The notes under the pieces: model-generated
Databases searched by the model: none
Told to the model about the DNA's origin: nothing
Seen by the model: the letters and a program-made list of their open reading frames with translations, nothing else
Source of the DNA: Deltaproteobacteria bacterium
GTDB lineage: Bacteria; SAR324; NAC60-12
DNA: 5,249 bases
Direction: 5' to 3'
Assembly (NCBI GenBank): GCA_003541985.1
Contig: DPLM01000336.1
Span: forward strand, 1-5,249
Position numbers and translations under genes: made by a program
In this document: positions 1-5,249 of the stretch, piece by piece
Position numbering within the stretch: the first letter of the stretch is position 1
Layout of the letters: every line of letters starts with the position of its first letter

Positions 1-1
1 T

Positions 2-283
2 AGTACGGGATTTCTAAAGGCAAGGGAGTGTAAAAGATATCTTGTGCAAGGAGCAATTGGCACAATTCTCGGCAGAATGCTCAACGAGCAGGGCCAGCAG
101 ATTTATACAGAAATGGATGATCGGATGATCGGCGTATCCCTCGACGAAATCAAAAGCATTCCTTGCCGATTGGCAGTGGCCGGGGGTTCACAAAAAGTTG
201 AGGTTGTACGAGCTACCCTCCGAGGACAATATCCAACCCACTTGGTCACAGATTATAAAACTGCAAATGCATTACTTAGTTGA
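2..283 (+). CDS. SorC-family sugar-binding transcriptional regulator, C-terminal part (5' end cut by window)
   Basis: This is the last 93 codons of a regulator whose reading frame is open from base 2 and ends at TGA 281-283. The GTG at 44 lies inside the conserved domain and is not taken as a start. The visible part is the C-terminal end of the SorC/DeoR-type effector-binding domain: a segment reading DDRMIGVSLDEIK, then LAVAGGSQKVEVVRATLRG, then HLVTDYKTANALL, which matches the usual family ending of a GG-K-x-x-A/V-I helix followed by a 'TDxxTAxxLL' close. Family members (SorC, LsrR, EryD, CggR, DeoR of Bacillus) bind DNA through an N-terminal helix-turn-helix, which lies outside the window, and respond to phosphorylated sugars. 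It lies just 21 bases upstream of a kinase gene in the same direction, so it probably controls this operon, as EryD controls eryABCD in Brucella. The family call is firm; effector and operator cannot be seen. Confidence 0.9.
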   Translation, partial: STGFLKARECKRYLVQGAIGTILGRMLNEQGQQIYTEMDDRMIGVSLDEIKSIPCRLAVAGGSQKVEVVRATLRGQYPTHLVTDYKTANALLS

Positions 284-304
284 TTCAAAGTCTCAGGATG
301 GGAA

Positions 305-1789
305 ATGAACATGGCGCAGAGATTTGTCATTGGAATCGACAGTTCTACGCAATCGACAAAAGCGATTGTTTGGAATGAAAAGGGCCAGCCAATTTCTGAG
401 GGTAGGGCGCTGATTAGTATGAAAATGCCTAAACCAGGTCACGCTGAGCAGGATCCTCATGAATGGTGGGATTCTTTTAAAATTGCTTTAGGGCAAGCAA
501 TTAAAAAAATCGACCCAATGAGAGTAGAGGGTATCTCTATTTCTAATCAAAGAGAAACTGTAGCTTTTCTGGATCATGATGGAACTAGTTTACATGATGC
601 AATGGTTTGGCTTGATGAAAGGGCTGCTAACGAGGTTGAAAGTTTGTGCAAGATTGTGGGAGGAGAACAAATTCACAAAATTTCAGGAAAACCAATTGAC
701 CCCACACCTGTTTTGTATCGGCTGAGGTGGTTAAGCAAAAACAAACCAGAAGTTCTTGAAAAGACACATCGAATCCTTGATGTGCAAGGTTACCTTGTAT
801 TTCGTTTGACAGGAACCGCCAAAACTAGTTGGACAAGCGCAGATCCTTTTGGAACTTTCGACATCCACAAAAAAGTCTGGTCCAGCACTTTGCTTGATCA
901 TGTCGGGGTAAGCACAGATCAATTCCCTGAAGCGCTATGCCCAGGTGAAGAGATCGGAAAGATTTCAGAAAAAATCGCCTCAGAATTTAACTTGCCGATG
1001 AACCTAAAAGTATTTGCAGGTGGAGGAGATGGTCAATGTGCAGGGCTTGGTGTAAATGCCATTGCAGGGGGACGTACCTATATGAATCTTGGGACAGCTA
1101 TCATCGCAGGGGCTTCGTCTAAAGATCTGCGTTTGAGTAATTTCTGGCGAACTCTCATTTCCCCAACGGGTGAGGGCTATTTCTTAGAATCTGTCCAGAG
1201 GGCAGGGGCTTTTTTCGTCAACTGGTTTTTGGAATGCCTTGGGAGCGGTAAGCGCACAGGAGAAATTTTCTCTCGGCTTGAGGGACAAGCCTCTAAAATT
1301 GACATTGGTTCAGAAGGAGTTATCGTTCAGACCCATCTCTCAGGGTGCATGGATCCTCATTGGGATCCCTCTTCAACCGGAGCGTTTTTGGGGCTGAGAA
1401 CTCATCACACACAAGCACATCTTTATCGAGCTTCCCTCGAAGCGTTGACACTAGAATCCGCCCGCGCCATGAAAAAAATGGCCAGTGAGGGGGTTGAACT
1501 ACAAAAGATCAATGTGATCGGTGGCGGAGCCCAAAGTCCGCTCTGGATGAAAATGATTGCTGACGCAGCCCAACTCCCTGTTCAAAGGAGTCTTTCAAAT
1601 GAAGCTTCTTCCTTGGGGGCTGGAATTTCAGCTGCTGTAGGTACGGGTTGGTTTGCAAATTTTGAAGAGGCAGCAGCTGCAATGACAAATGAGGCGGAGC
1701 TAATCGAGCCCGATCAAAAAGTTGCTGAGAAGTGGCAAGATTTGTCAAGCAAACAAGCACGTCCTTATAAAATCCTGAAGCAGATTTAA
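305..1789 (+). CDS. FGGY-family carbohydrate kinase, glycerol/xylulokinase-like, substrate unknown
   Basis: A full-length 494-residue FGGY kinase (family about 480-530), expected to be cytoplasmic and to transfer phosphate from ATP to a polyol or ketose hydroxyl. The N-terminal ATPase-fold domain opens with the phosphate-1 loop GIDSSTQSTKA (10-20, Asp12). A substrate-loop motif NQRET (81-85) and VWLDERA (102-108) follow. The probable catalytic base is Asp242 in AGGGDGQCAG. The phosphate-2 loop is NLGTA (261-265). The second domain carries the FGGY signature region, IGGG (405-408) followed by SPLWMKMIADAAQLPV (411-426). The NQRE motif is that of glycerol kinase (Arg83-Glu84 bind glycerol in E. 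coli GlpK), whereas xylulokinases have a Gln-Met-His-Gly type loop here, so a plain xylulokinase label would be unsafe. The ATG at 305 is preferred because AGGA (295-298) stands 6 bases upstream; ATG 311 is the alternative. It is probably cotranscribed with the regulator. The family is certain, the substrate is not. Confidence 0.95.
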   Translation: MNMAQRFVIGIDSSTQSTKAIVWNEKGQPISEGRALISMKMPKPGHAEQDPHEWWDSFKIALGQAIKKIDPMRVEGISISNQRETVAFLDHDGTSLHDAMVWLDERAANEVESLCKIVGGEQIHKISGKPIDPTPVLYRLRWLSKNKPEVLEKTHRILDVQGYLVFRLTGTAKTSWTSADPFGTFDIHKKVWSSTLLDHVGVSTDQFPEALCPGEEIGKISEKIASEFNLPMNLKVFAGGGDGQCAGLGVNAIAGGRTYMNLGTAIIAGASSKDLRLSNFWRTLISPTGEGYFLESVQRAGAFFVNWFLECLGSGKRTGEIFSRLEGQASKIDIGSEGVIVQTHLSGCMDPHWDPSSTGAFLGLRTHHTQAHLYRASLEALTLESARAMKKMASEGVELQKINVIGGGAQSPLWMKMIADAAQLPVQRSLSNEASSLGAGISAAVGTGWFANFEEAAAAMTNEAELIEPDQKVAEKWQDLSSKQARPYKILKQI

Positions 1790-1862
1790 ATTTCATTTTT
1801 GCCAAATTCGCAGAAAATCAGCTTAAGTCTAAAAATTCAATTAACTTTATGAATACAGGATT

Positions 1863-1892
1863 ATGACCAACTCAAAAAATGAAGAAAGCTAA
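1863..1892 (+). other. Possible 9-codon upstream mini-ORF coupled to the erythritol-kinase-like gene
   Basis: In the gap between the two kinases an ATG at 1863 opens a short frame encoding MTNSKNEES and ending at TAA 1890-1892. The last A of this stop is the first base of the next gene's ATG (TAATG), the geometry seen in translational coupling. An AGGA lies at 1857-1860, only two bases before the ATG, which is closer than usual. The downstream gene has just a weak purine run (GAAGAAAG, 1881-1888) as its own ribosome site, so re-initiation after this mini-ORF could help its translation. No known leader peptide is recognised and chance is a real alternative. Confidence 0.2.
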
Positions 1893-3445
1893 TGGATCTT
1901 CTTCTGGGAATTGACGCAGGTACTTCAGTGATTAAAGTTGTTGCCTTCGATCTAAAGGGCAACCAAATTCAAGTAGCAGCCAAAGCAAATCACTATGAAA
2001 TTCTATCAAACGGAGGGGTTGAGCAGGAACTTGATCGAACTTGGACGGACACCCTTGAAGTCATTCGCCAGATTCTAGAAAAACTGGATGGGAATCAAAT
2101 CGTTGGTATTGCAGTGACAGGTCAGGGTTCTGGGACTTGGTTGATTGATGAGGACGGAAGCCCTGTTGGACGAGGTTGGTTATGGTTAGATGCAAGGGCT
2201 GCGGACTTGGTCGAAAGCTACGGTAAATCCTCCAAAGCTAGAAGACGTTTTGAGTTGACAGGTACTGGGTTAGCTTCATGTGACCAGGGGCCTCAATTAC
2301 TGTGGATGAAAAAACATCATCCAGAAATTCTTCAAGAAAGCACAACAGTATTCCATTGTAAGGATTGGCTTTATTTTAATCTGACTGGCGTCAGAGCTAC
2401 CGATCCCTCAGAGAGCGTCTTCAGTTGTGGCGACTTTCGACACCGAGATTTTTCTGATGAAGTCATCGAACTGCTAGGACTGACTGAACAGAAAGCTTTG
2501 TTTCCCAAAGTGATTGACGGAACCAAAAAATACCATCCACTTTCAGACAATGTAGCTAAGCTTTGCGGTCTGCAATCCGGTATCCCAGTTATGTTGGGAT
2601 ATGTCGATGTAATCTGTACAGCTCTCGGCTCTGGCCTCTATGACCCAGGCTATCAAACAGGATGTACGATCATCGGTTCGACAGGTATGCACATGCGCTA
2701 TGTAGATTCTGTTGATGAGATCAAACTCAACCAGGAATCAACAGGCTACACGATGGTTTTTCCTGTTGACGGGACGTACAGTCAAATGCAGTCAAACATG
2801 GCTGCGACACTCAACATTGATTGGATGTTAGACCTCGCAATTGATGTTTTGAAATTCCAGGGCATTCAAAAAAATCGTTCGGATCTTTTCATAGATTTGG
2901 ATCAACAGATCCTGGATGCATCACCTGCAGAATTTCTTTATCATCCCTACATATCGCAAGCTGGTGAAAGAGGACCTTTTATCAATGCGAACGCCAGAGC
3001 CAGTTTCATTGGGCTTTCTTCTAAGCACGGCTATTTCGATATGTTGCGAGGAGTTTATGAAGGACTTTCTTTCGCAGCAAGAGACTGCTACGAGTCAGCA
3101 GGTGGAGTTCCCGCTGAAGTTCGACTCTCAGGCGGGGCCGCTCGTAGCAAAGCCCTAAGAAAGATCATGGGATCTGTCTTGAAGACTCGATTTCGTACTG
3201 CTGAAAGAGGAGAAGCAGGAGCTTCGGGAGTAGCAATGATGGCTGCAGTTTGTTTAGGAATTTATCCCAACATGGCAGCATGCGTAAAAGATTGGGTTCA
3301 CCCATATTTGAGTGAAGCTGAAGAATATGATGCCTCAAAAGGGCAAATTTATGATTCACTTTATCATAATTACGTTGAAGCGCGCGGGGCTTATCCTCCG
3401 ATTTGGCAATCATTAAAAAAACAAGGAGAATTGCTTGGAACCTAG
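1892..3445 (+). CDS. eryA: Erythritol kinase-like FGGY kinase (EryA-like)
   Basis: A complete 517-residue FGGY kinase that I recognise from memory as close to erythritol kinase EryA (about 520 residues), which makes erythritol 4-phosphate with ATP in the cytoplasm. EryA-like stretches include GIDAGTSVIKVVAFD (6-20, phosphate-1 loop), VTGQGSGTW (75-83, substrate loop), FHCKDWLYFNLTGVRATDP (154-172), GYVDVICTALGSGLYDP with probable catalytic base Asp239, IIGSTGMHMR (260-269, phosphate-2 loop), QMQSNMAATLNIDW (298-311), GERGPFINANARASFIGL (358-375) and RLSGGAARSKALR (411-423, nucleotide binding). The ATG at 1892 is the first possible start, because an in-frame TGA lies at 1880-1882; the preceding ribosome site is weak. 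It follows kinase 1 after 102 bases and overlaps the dehydrogenase gene by 11. The EryA partner EryB (a GlpD-like dehydrogenase) is not in view, so the substrate may be a related tetritol (threitol) or another polyol. The subfamily call is strong, exact specificity moderate. Confidence 0.85.
   Translation: MDLLLGIDAGTSVIKVVAFDLKGNQIQVAAKANHYEILSNGGVEQELDRTWTDTLEVIRQILEKLDGNQIVGIAVTGQGSGTWLIDEDGSPVGRGWLWLDARAADLVESYGKSSKARRRFELTGTGLASCDQGPQLLWMKKHHPEILQESTTVFHCKDWLYFNLTGVRATDPSESVFSCGDFRHRDFSDEVIELLGLTEQKALFPKVIDGTKKYHPLSDNVAKLCGLQSGIPVMLGYVDVICTALGSGLYDPGYQTGCTIIGSTGMHMRYVDSVDEIKLNQESTGYTMVFPVDGTYSQMQSNMAATLNIDWMLDLAIDVLKFQGIQKNRSDLFIDLDQQILDASPAEFLYHPYISQAGERGPFINANARASFIGLSSKHGYFDMLRGVYEGLSFAARDCYESAGGVPAEVRLSGGAARSKALRKIMGSVLKTRFRTAERGEAGASGVAMMAAVCLGIYPNMAACVKDWVHPYLSEAEEYDASKGQIYDSLYHNYVEARGAYPPIWQSLKKQGELLGT
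3423..3428 (+). promoter_or_regulatory. Strong ribosome binding site deciding the TTG start of the dehydrogenase
   Basis: AAGGAG lies within the last codons of the upstream kinase gene and is followed six bases later by TTG at 3435. The next in-frame ATG is at 3474, 39 bases further on, and using it would remove the first beta strand of the dehydrogenase (RKIAIIGDQF). Both the spacing and the protein content support TTG as the start. Confidence 0.8.
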
Positions 3446-4478
3446 AAAGATTGCCATCATCGGTGATCAATTTATGAAGACTGAAATCTTTAGAGAACAC
3501 CTCGAAAAAACTTGTGGCAGCAATCACTTCTTTAAGGAACTGGAGTTGCCTTGGCCTGATAAGCCGATGGAGCATGGATACGAAAAACCCGGAATGGCAG
3601 GCCTCAAAGAATACATGGGTGATCCCGATGAAATTGTCAGATTCATTGGTGATTCAGAAATTGTTGTGGATCATCTTGCTCCTTTCTCAGAAGAGATGTT
3701 CGACAGACTTAAAACCCTTCGTCTCATCGCTGTCTCTCGTGGGGGTCCAGTTAATATTGATATGGAGGCCGCTCGTAAGGCAGATGTCAAAGTGGTCAAT
3801 GTTCCAGGCAGAAATGCAAGCGCTGTTGCAGAGTTCACAATTGGTGCAATCTTAGCCGAAACAAGGCTGATCCGCTTGGGCCATGAATCTCTTCGAAATG
3901 GGACTTGGCGTGGTGATCTTTATCGGGCTGACGTCACTGGCAGAGAACTCTCACAGATGACTGTCGGATTGATTGGCTATGGTCATATCGGAACAAAGGT
4001 TGTGAAACTTCTTCAGCCTTTTGGGTGCCAAATCCTCGTCTGTGATCCATATGTGGAGTTGAGTTCTGACGACAAGGAGAATGGTGTGCAACAGGTCGAT
4101 TTAGATGCTTTGCTAGAGAAATCAGACATTGTCAGTTTGCACTCAAGGGTGACAAAGGAAACCACTGGTTTCATCAATCAAGAAGCCTTCCACAAGATGA
4201 AGAAAGATGCTTACTTCATCAACACTGCTCGTGGTCCGATGGTGGATTACCAGGCTTTAACCAATACACTCACCAGCGGTCATTTGCGGGGAGCTATGCT
4301 GGAAACTTTTGGAGTAGAGCCAGTTCCTTCAGATTGGCCTTTGCTAAAACTTGATAACGTAACGCTGACACCTCATATCGCTGGCGCTTCCTTGCGCACA
4401 GTTGAGTATGCTGCTGAACAGGCTGCAGAAGAAGTTCAACGGTATATTTCCGGTCATCCCCCGCTAAATCCTTGTTAA
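3435..4478 (+). CDS. NAD-dependent D-2-hydroxyacid dehydrogenase family protein (SerA/PdxB-like fold)
   Basis: A 347-residue member of the D-isomer-specific 2-hydroxyacid dehydrogenase family, which interconverts 2-hydroxy and 2-oxo acids with NAD(H) in the cytoplasm. The NAD-binding loop is GLIGYGHIG (Gly181, Gly183, Gly186), and Asp204 in CDPY at the end of the second strand favours NAD over NADP. The catalytic trio is visible: Arg266 in NTARGPMVD, Glu295 in GVEP and His314 in TPHIAG. The usual LDVF before the Glu is LETFGVEP here, a variant I associate with poorly characterised members next to sugar kinases and aldolases. The N-terminal half (1-140), which with the C-terminal tail forms the substrate domain, holds SRGGPVNIDMEAA (101-113) and NVPGRNASAVAEF (122-134). 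It starts at TTG and overlaps the kinase gene by 11 bases, which suggests translational coupling. Length is close to typical members (about 310-350, without the ACT domain of long SerA). The substrate is unknown; a 4-phosphoerythronate-like acid, as for PdxB, is one possibility. Confidence 0.92.
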   Translation: MEPRKIAIIGDQFMKTEIFREHLEKTCGSNHFFKELELPWPDKPMEHGYEKPGMAGLKEYMGDPDEIVRFIGDSEIVVDHLAPFSEEMFDRLKTLRLIAVSRGGPVNIDMEAARKADVKVVNVPGRNASAVAEFTIGAILAETRLIRLGHESLRNGTWRGDLYRADVTGRELSQMTVGLIGYGHIGTKVVKLLQPFGCQILVCDPYVELSSDDKENGVQQVDLDALLEKSDIVSLHSRVTKETTGFINQEAFHKMKKDAYFINTARGPMVDYQALTNTLTSGHLRGAMLETFGVEPVPSDWPLLKLDNVTLTPHIAGASLRTVEYAAEQAAEEVQRYISGHPPLNPC

Positions 4479-4505
4479 AATCTCCAACTAGTAGATATTT
4501 TTTTC

Positions 4506-5249
4506 ATGAATGATTCAATATTTAATTTTTCAAAAAGTCCAGAATTTCAGAGATTTTGTCAACTCTCCGCTGAGATCGGAAGGAATCCATTATTGGTACA
4601 GGGAGCAGGTGGAAATACATCCATTAAAGAAAACAGTCTACTTTGGGTGAAAGCATCCGGCACCTGGTTATCAGAAGCGTCTGAAAAAAAGACCATGGTT
4701 GCTGTAGACCTTACCAAGTTACAGCAAGCAATGATGATGAATGACGAGCAGGTGGAAAAGCCTCAATATTTTAAAGCAGACTCAAATGAACCCCTTCGTC
4801 CATCCATTGAGACAGTGGTTCACGCATCATTAAAACACCGGGTTGTGCTCCATGTTCACTGTGTAGAAACAATCTCTTGGGCTGTCCTTCAAAATGCTGA
4901 AAAGTTTTTAGCTACTCCTTTAGGAGGCCTTGATTGGGTTTTCATTCCTTACAGAAGACCCGGATTACCGCTGGCTCGTGAGATACAATCAAAGATCACA
5001 AACAAAACGAATGTCTTGATCCTTGGAAATCATGGGTTGGTCGTAGCAGCCTCTTCAATTGAAGAGGCGCATAAACTTTTATTGGAAGTACACCAAAGGC
5101 TTAGGCGCTCTAAAAGAGAGGTCAAAATACCGAAATCTAATTTCGTTCTTCCAGCAGCATCTTACTATCGAGCAGCTGAATTCTTTGCCCAAGGAATAGC
5201 CCACGATACTATCTCTTTAGAAAAGGTAGAGAAGGGTTCGCTTTATCCT
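4506..5249 (+). CDS. Class II aldolase/adducin-family protein, RhaD-like (3' end cut by window)
   Basis: An open frame of 248 codons runs from ATG 4506 to the window edge without a stop. The protein is a zinc-dependent class II aldolase of the fuculose/rhamnulose-phosphate type. It has the phosphate-binding loop QGAGGNTS (32-39), VKASGTWLSEA (48-58), the region with the candidate acid/base Glu102 in RPSIETVVH, the zinc ligands His116 and His118 in LHVHCVET, and the third zinc ligand His176 in GNHGLVV. The opening and the VKASGTWL segment look like the aldolase half of RhaD-type proteins (COG3347 group, some fused to a short-chain dehydrogenase) rather than the short (about 210-residue) FucA/AraD enzymes; at 248 residues and still open it is already longer than those. 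Whether a second domain follows cannot be seen. It starts 27 bases after the dehydrogenase stop, with no clear Shine-Dalgarno site. It probably cleaves a phosphorylated ketose to dihydroxyacetone phosphate and an aldehyde; decarboxylation, as in related OtnC enzymes, is an alternative. Confidence 0.9.
   Translation, partial: MNDSIFNFSKSPEFQRFCQLSAEIGRNPLLVQGAGGNTSIKENSLLWVKASGTWLSEASEKKTMVAVDLTKLQQAMMMNDEQVEKPQYFKADSNEPLRPSIETVVHASLKHRVVLHVHCVETISWAVLQNAEKFLATPLGGLDWVFIPYRRPGLPLAREIQSKITNKTNVLILGNHGLVVAASSIEEAHKLLLEVHQRLRRSKREVKIPKSNFVLPAASYYRAAEFFAQGIAHDTISLEKVEKGSLYP

Noticed and set aside
44..283. Reading the GTG at 44 as the start of a small 79-residue protein.
   Set aside because: The frame is open upstream to the window edge and the sequence is the conserved end of a SorC-type regulator, so it is the tail of a longer gene.
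453..1362. The 10-mer GGATCCTCAT occurs twice in kinase 1 (near 453 and 1353).
   Set aside because: Both copies encode Asp-Pro-His in unrelated parts of the protein; there is no flanking repeat.
1799..1828. A TTGCCA box with a TTAAGT about 18 bases later, as an internal promoter before kinase 2.
   Set aside because: The -10 match is only about three of six, which is expected by chance in AT-rich sequence.
1835..1854. Inverted repeat ATTCA / TGAAT in the gap between the kinases, as a possible operator.
   Set aside because: Five base pairs with a ten-base loop is within chance, and no second copy was found near the other genes.
3165..3575. A 136-codon open frame on the minus strand across the kinase/dehydrogenase junction, and similar minus-strand frames at 731-922 and 1509-1805.
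   Set aside because: They lie opposite well-supported conserved genes and their products are low-complexity Leu/Phe/Gln-rich or patternless, as expected of antisense shadows.
4477..4504. A hairpin-like AAAATCT / AGAT-A-TTTT with a following T run, resembling a terminator.
   Set aside because: The stem is nearly all A-T with a bulge, it sits 27 bases before the next gene of the same operon, and it would not be stable.
4476..4505. The dehydrogenase and the aldolase share a reading frame, separated by one TAA and nine codons, which might suggest readthrough or a split fusion.
   Set aside because: Both proteins have complete, normal ends and sharing a frame happens by chance one time in three. 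Nothing marks the TAA as a recoding site.

Overview
The window holds five genes, all on the + strand and tightly packed. They read as one catabolic operon for a polyol, sugar or sugar acid. In order: the C-terminal end of a SorC-family (EryD/LsrR-like) sugar-binding transcriptional regulator, cut by the left edge; a glycerol-kinase-like FGGY carbohydrate kinase; a second FGGY kinase that closely resembles erythritol kinase EryA; an NAD-dependent D-2-hydroxyacid dehydrogenase family protein that starts with TTG inside the kinase's 3' end; and a class II (zinc) aldolase of the RhaD type, cut by the right edge. I found no RNA gene, mobile element, CRISPR array or clear terminator, and no convincing gene on the minus strand.

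Organism: Shine-Dalgarno sites and compact operon structure show a bacterium. By eye the base composition is balanced to slightly AT-rich. The EryA-like kinase next to a SorC regulator recalls the erythritol loci of Brucella and rhizobia, so a proteobacterium is my guess. The composition looks less GC-rich than those genera, and I cannot name a taxon with confidence.

Layout: the regulator ends at 283 and kinase 1 starts 21 bases later with an AGGA site. Between kinase 1 and the EryA-like kinase lies the only sizeable gap (1790-1891, 102 bases, AT-rich). It has no clear promoter or terminator, but a possible 9-codon mini-ORF there ends on the kinase 2 start codon (TAATG). Kinase 2 and the dehydrogenase overlap by 11 bases. 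The aldolase follows after 27 bases with no visible Shine-Dalgarno site.

How they may work together (inference): the kinases phosphorylate one or two small polyols or ketoses, the dehydrogenase oxidises or reduces a 2-hydroxy/2-oxo acid, and the aldolase cleaves or decarboxylates a phosphorylated product towards triose phosphate. The regulator probably senses a phosphorylated intermediate. The set does not match the textbook ery operon: no EryB-type dehydrogenase is visible here, whereas a second kinase, a hydroxyacid dehydrogenase and a RhaD-like aldolase are present. The true substrate is unknown and is the most interesting open question.
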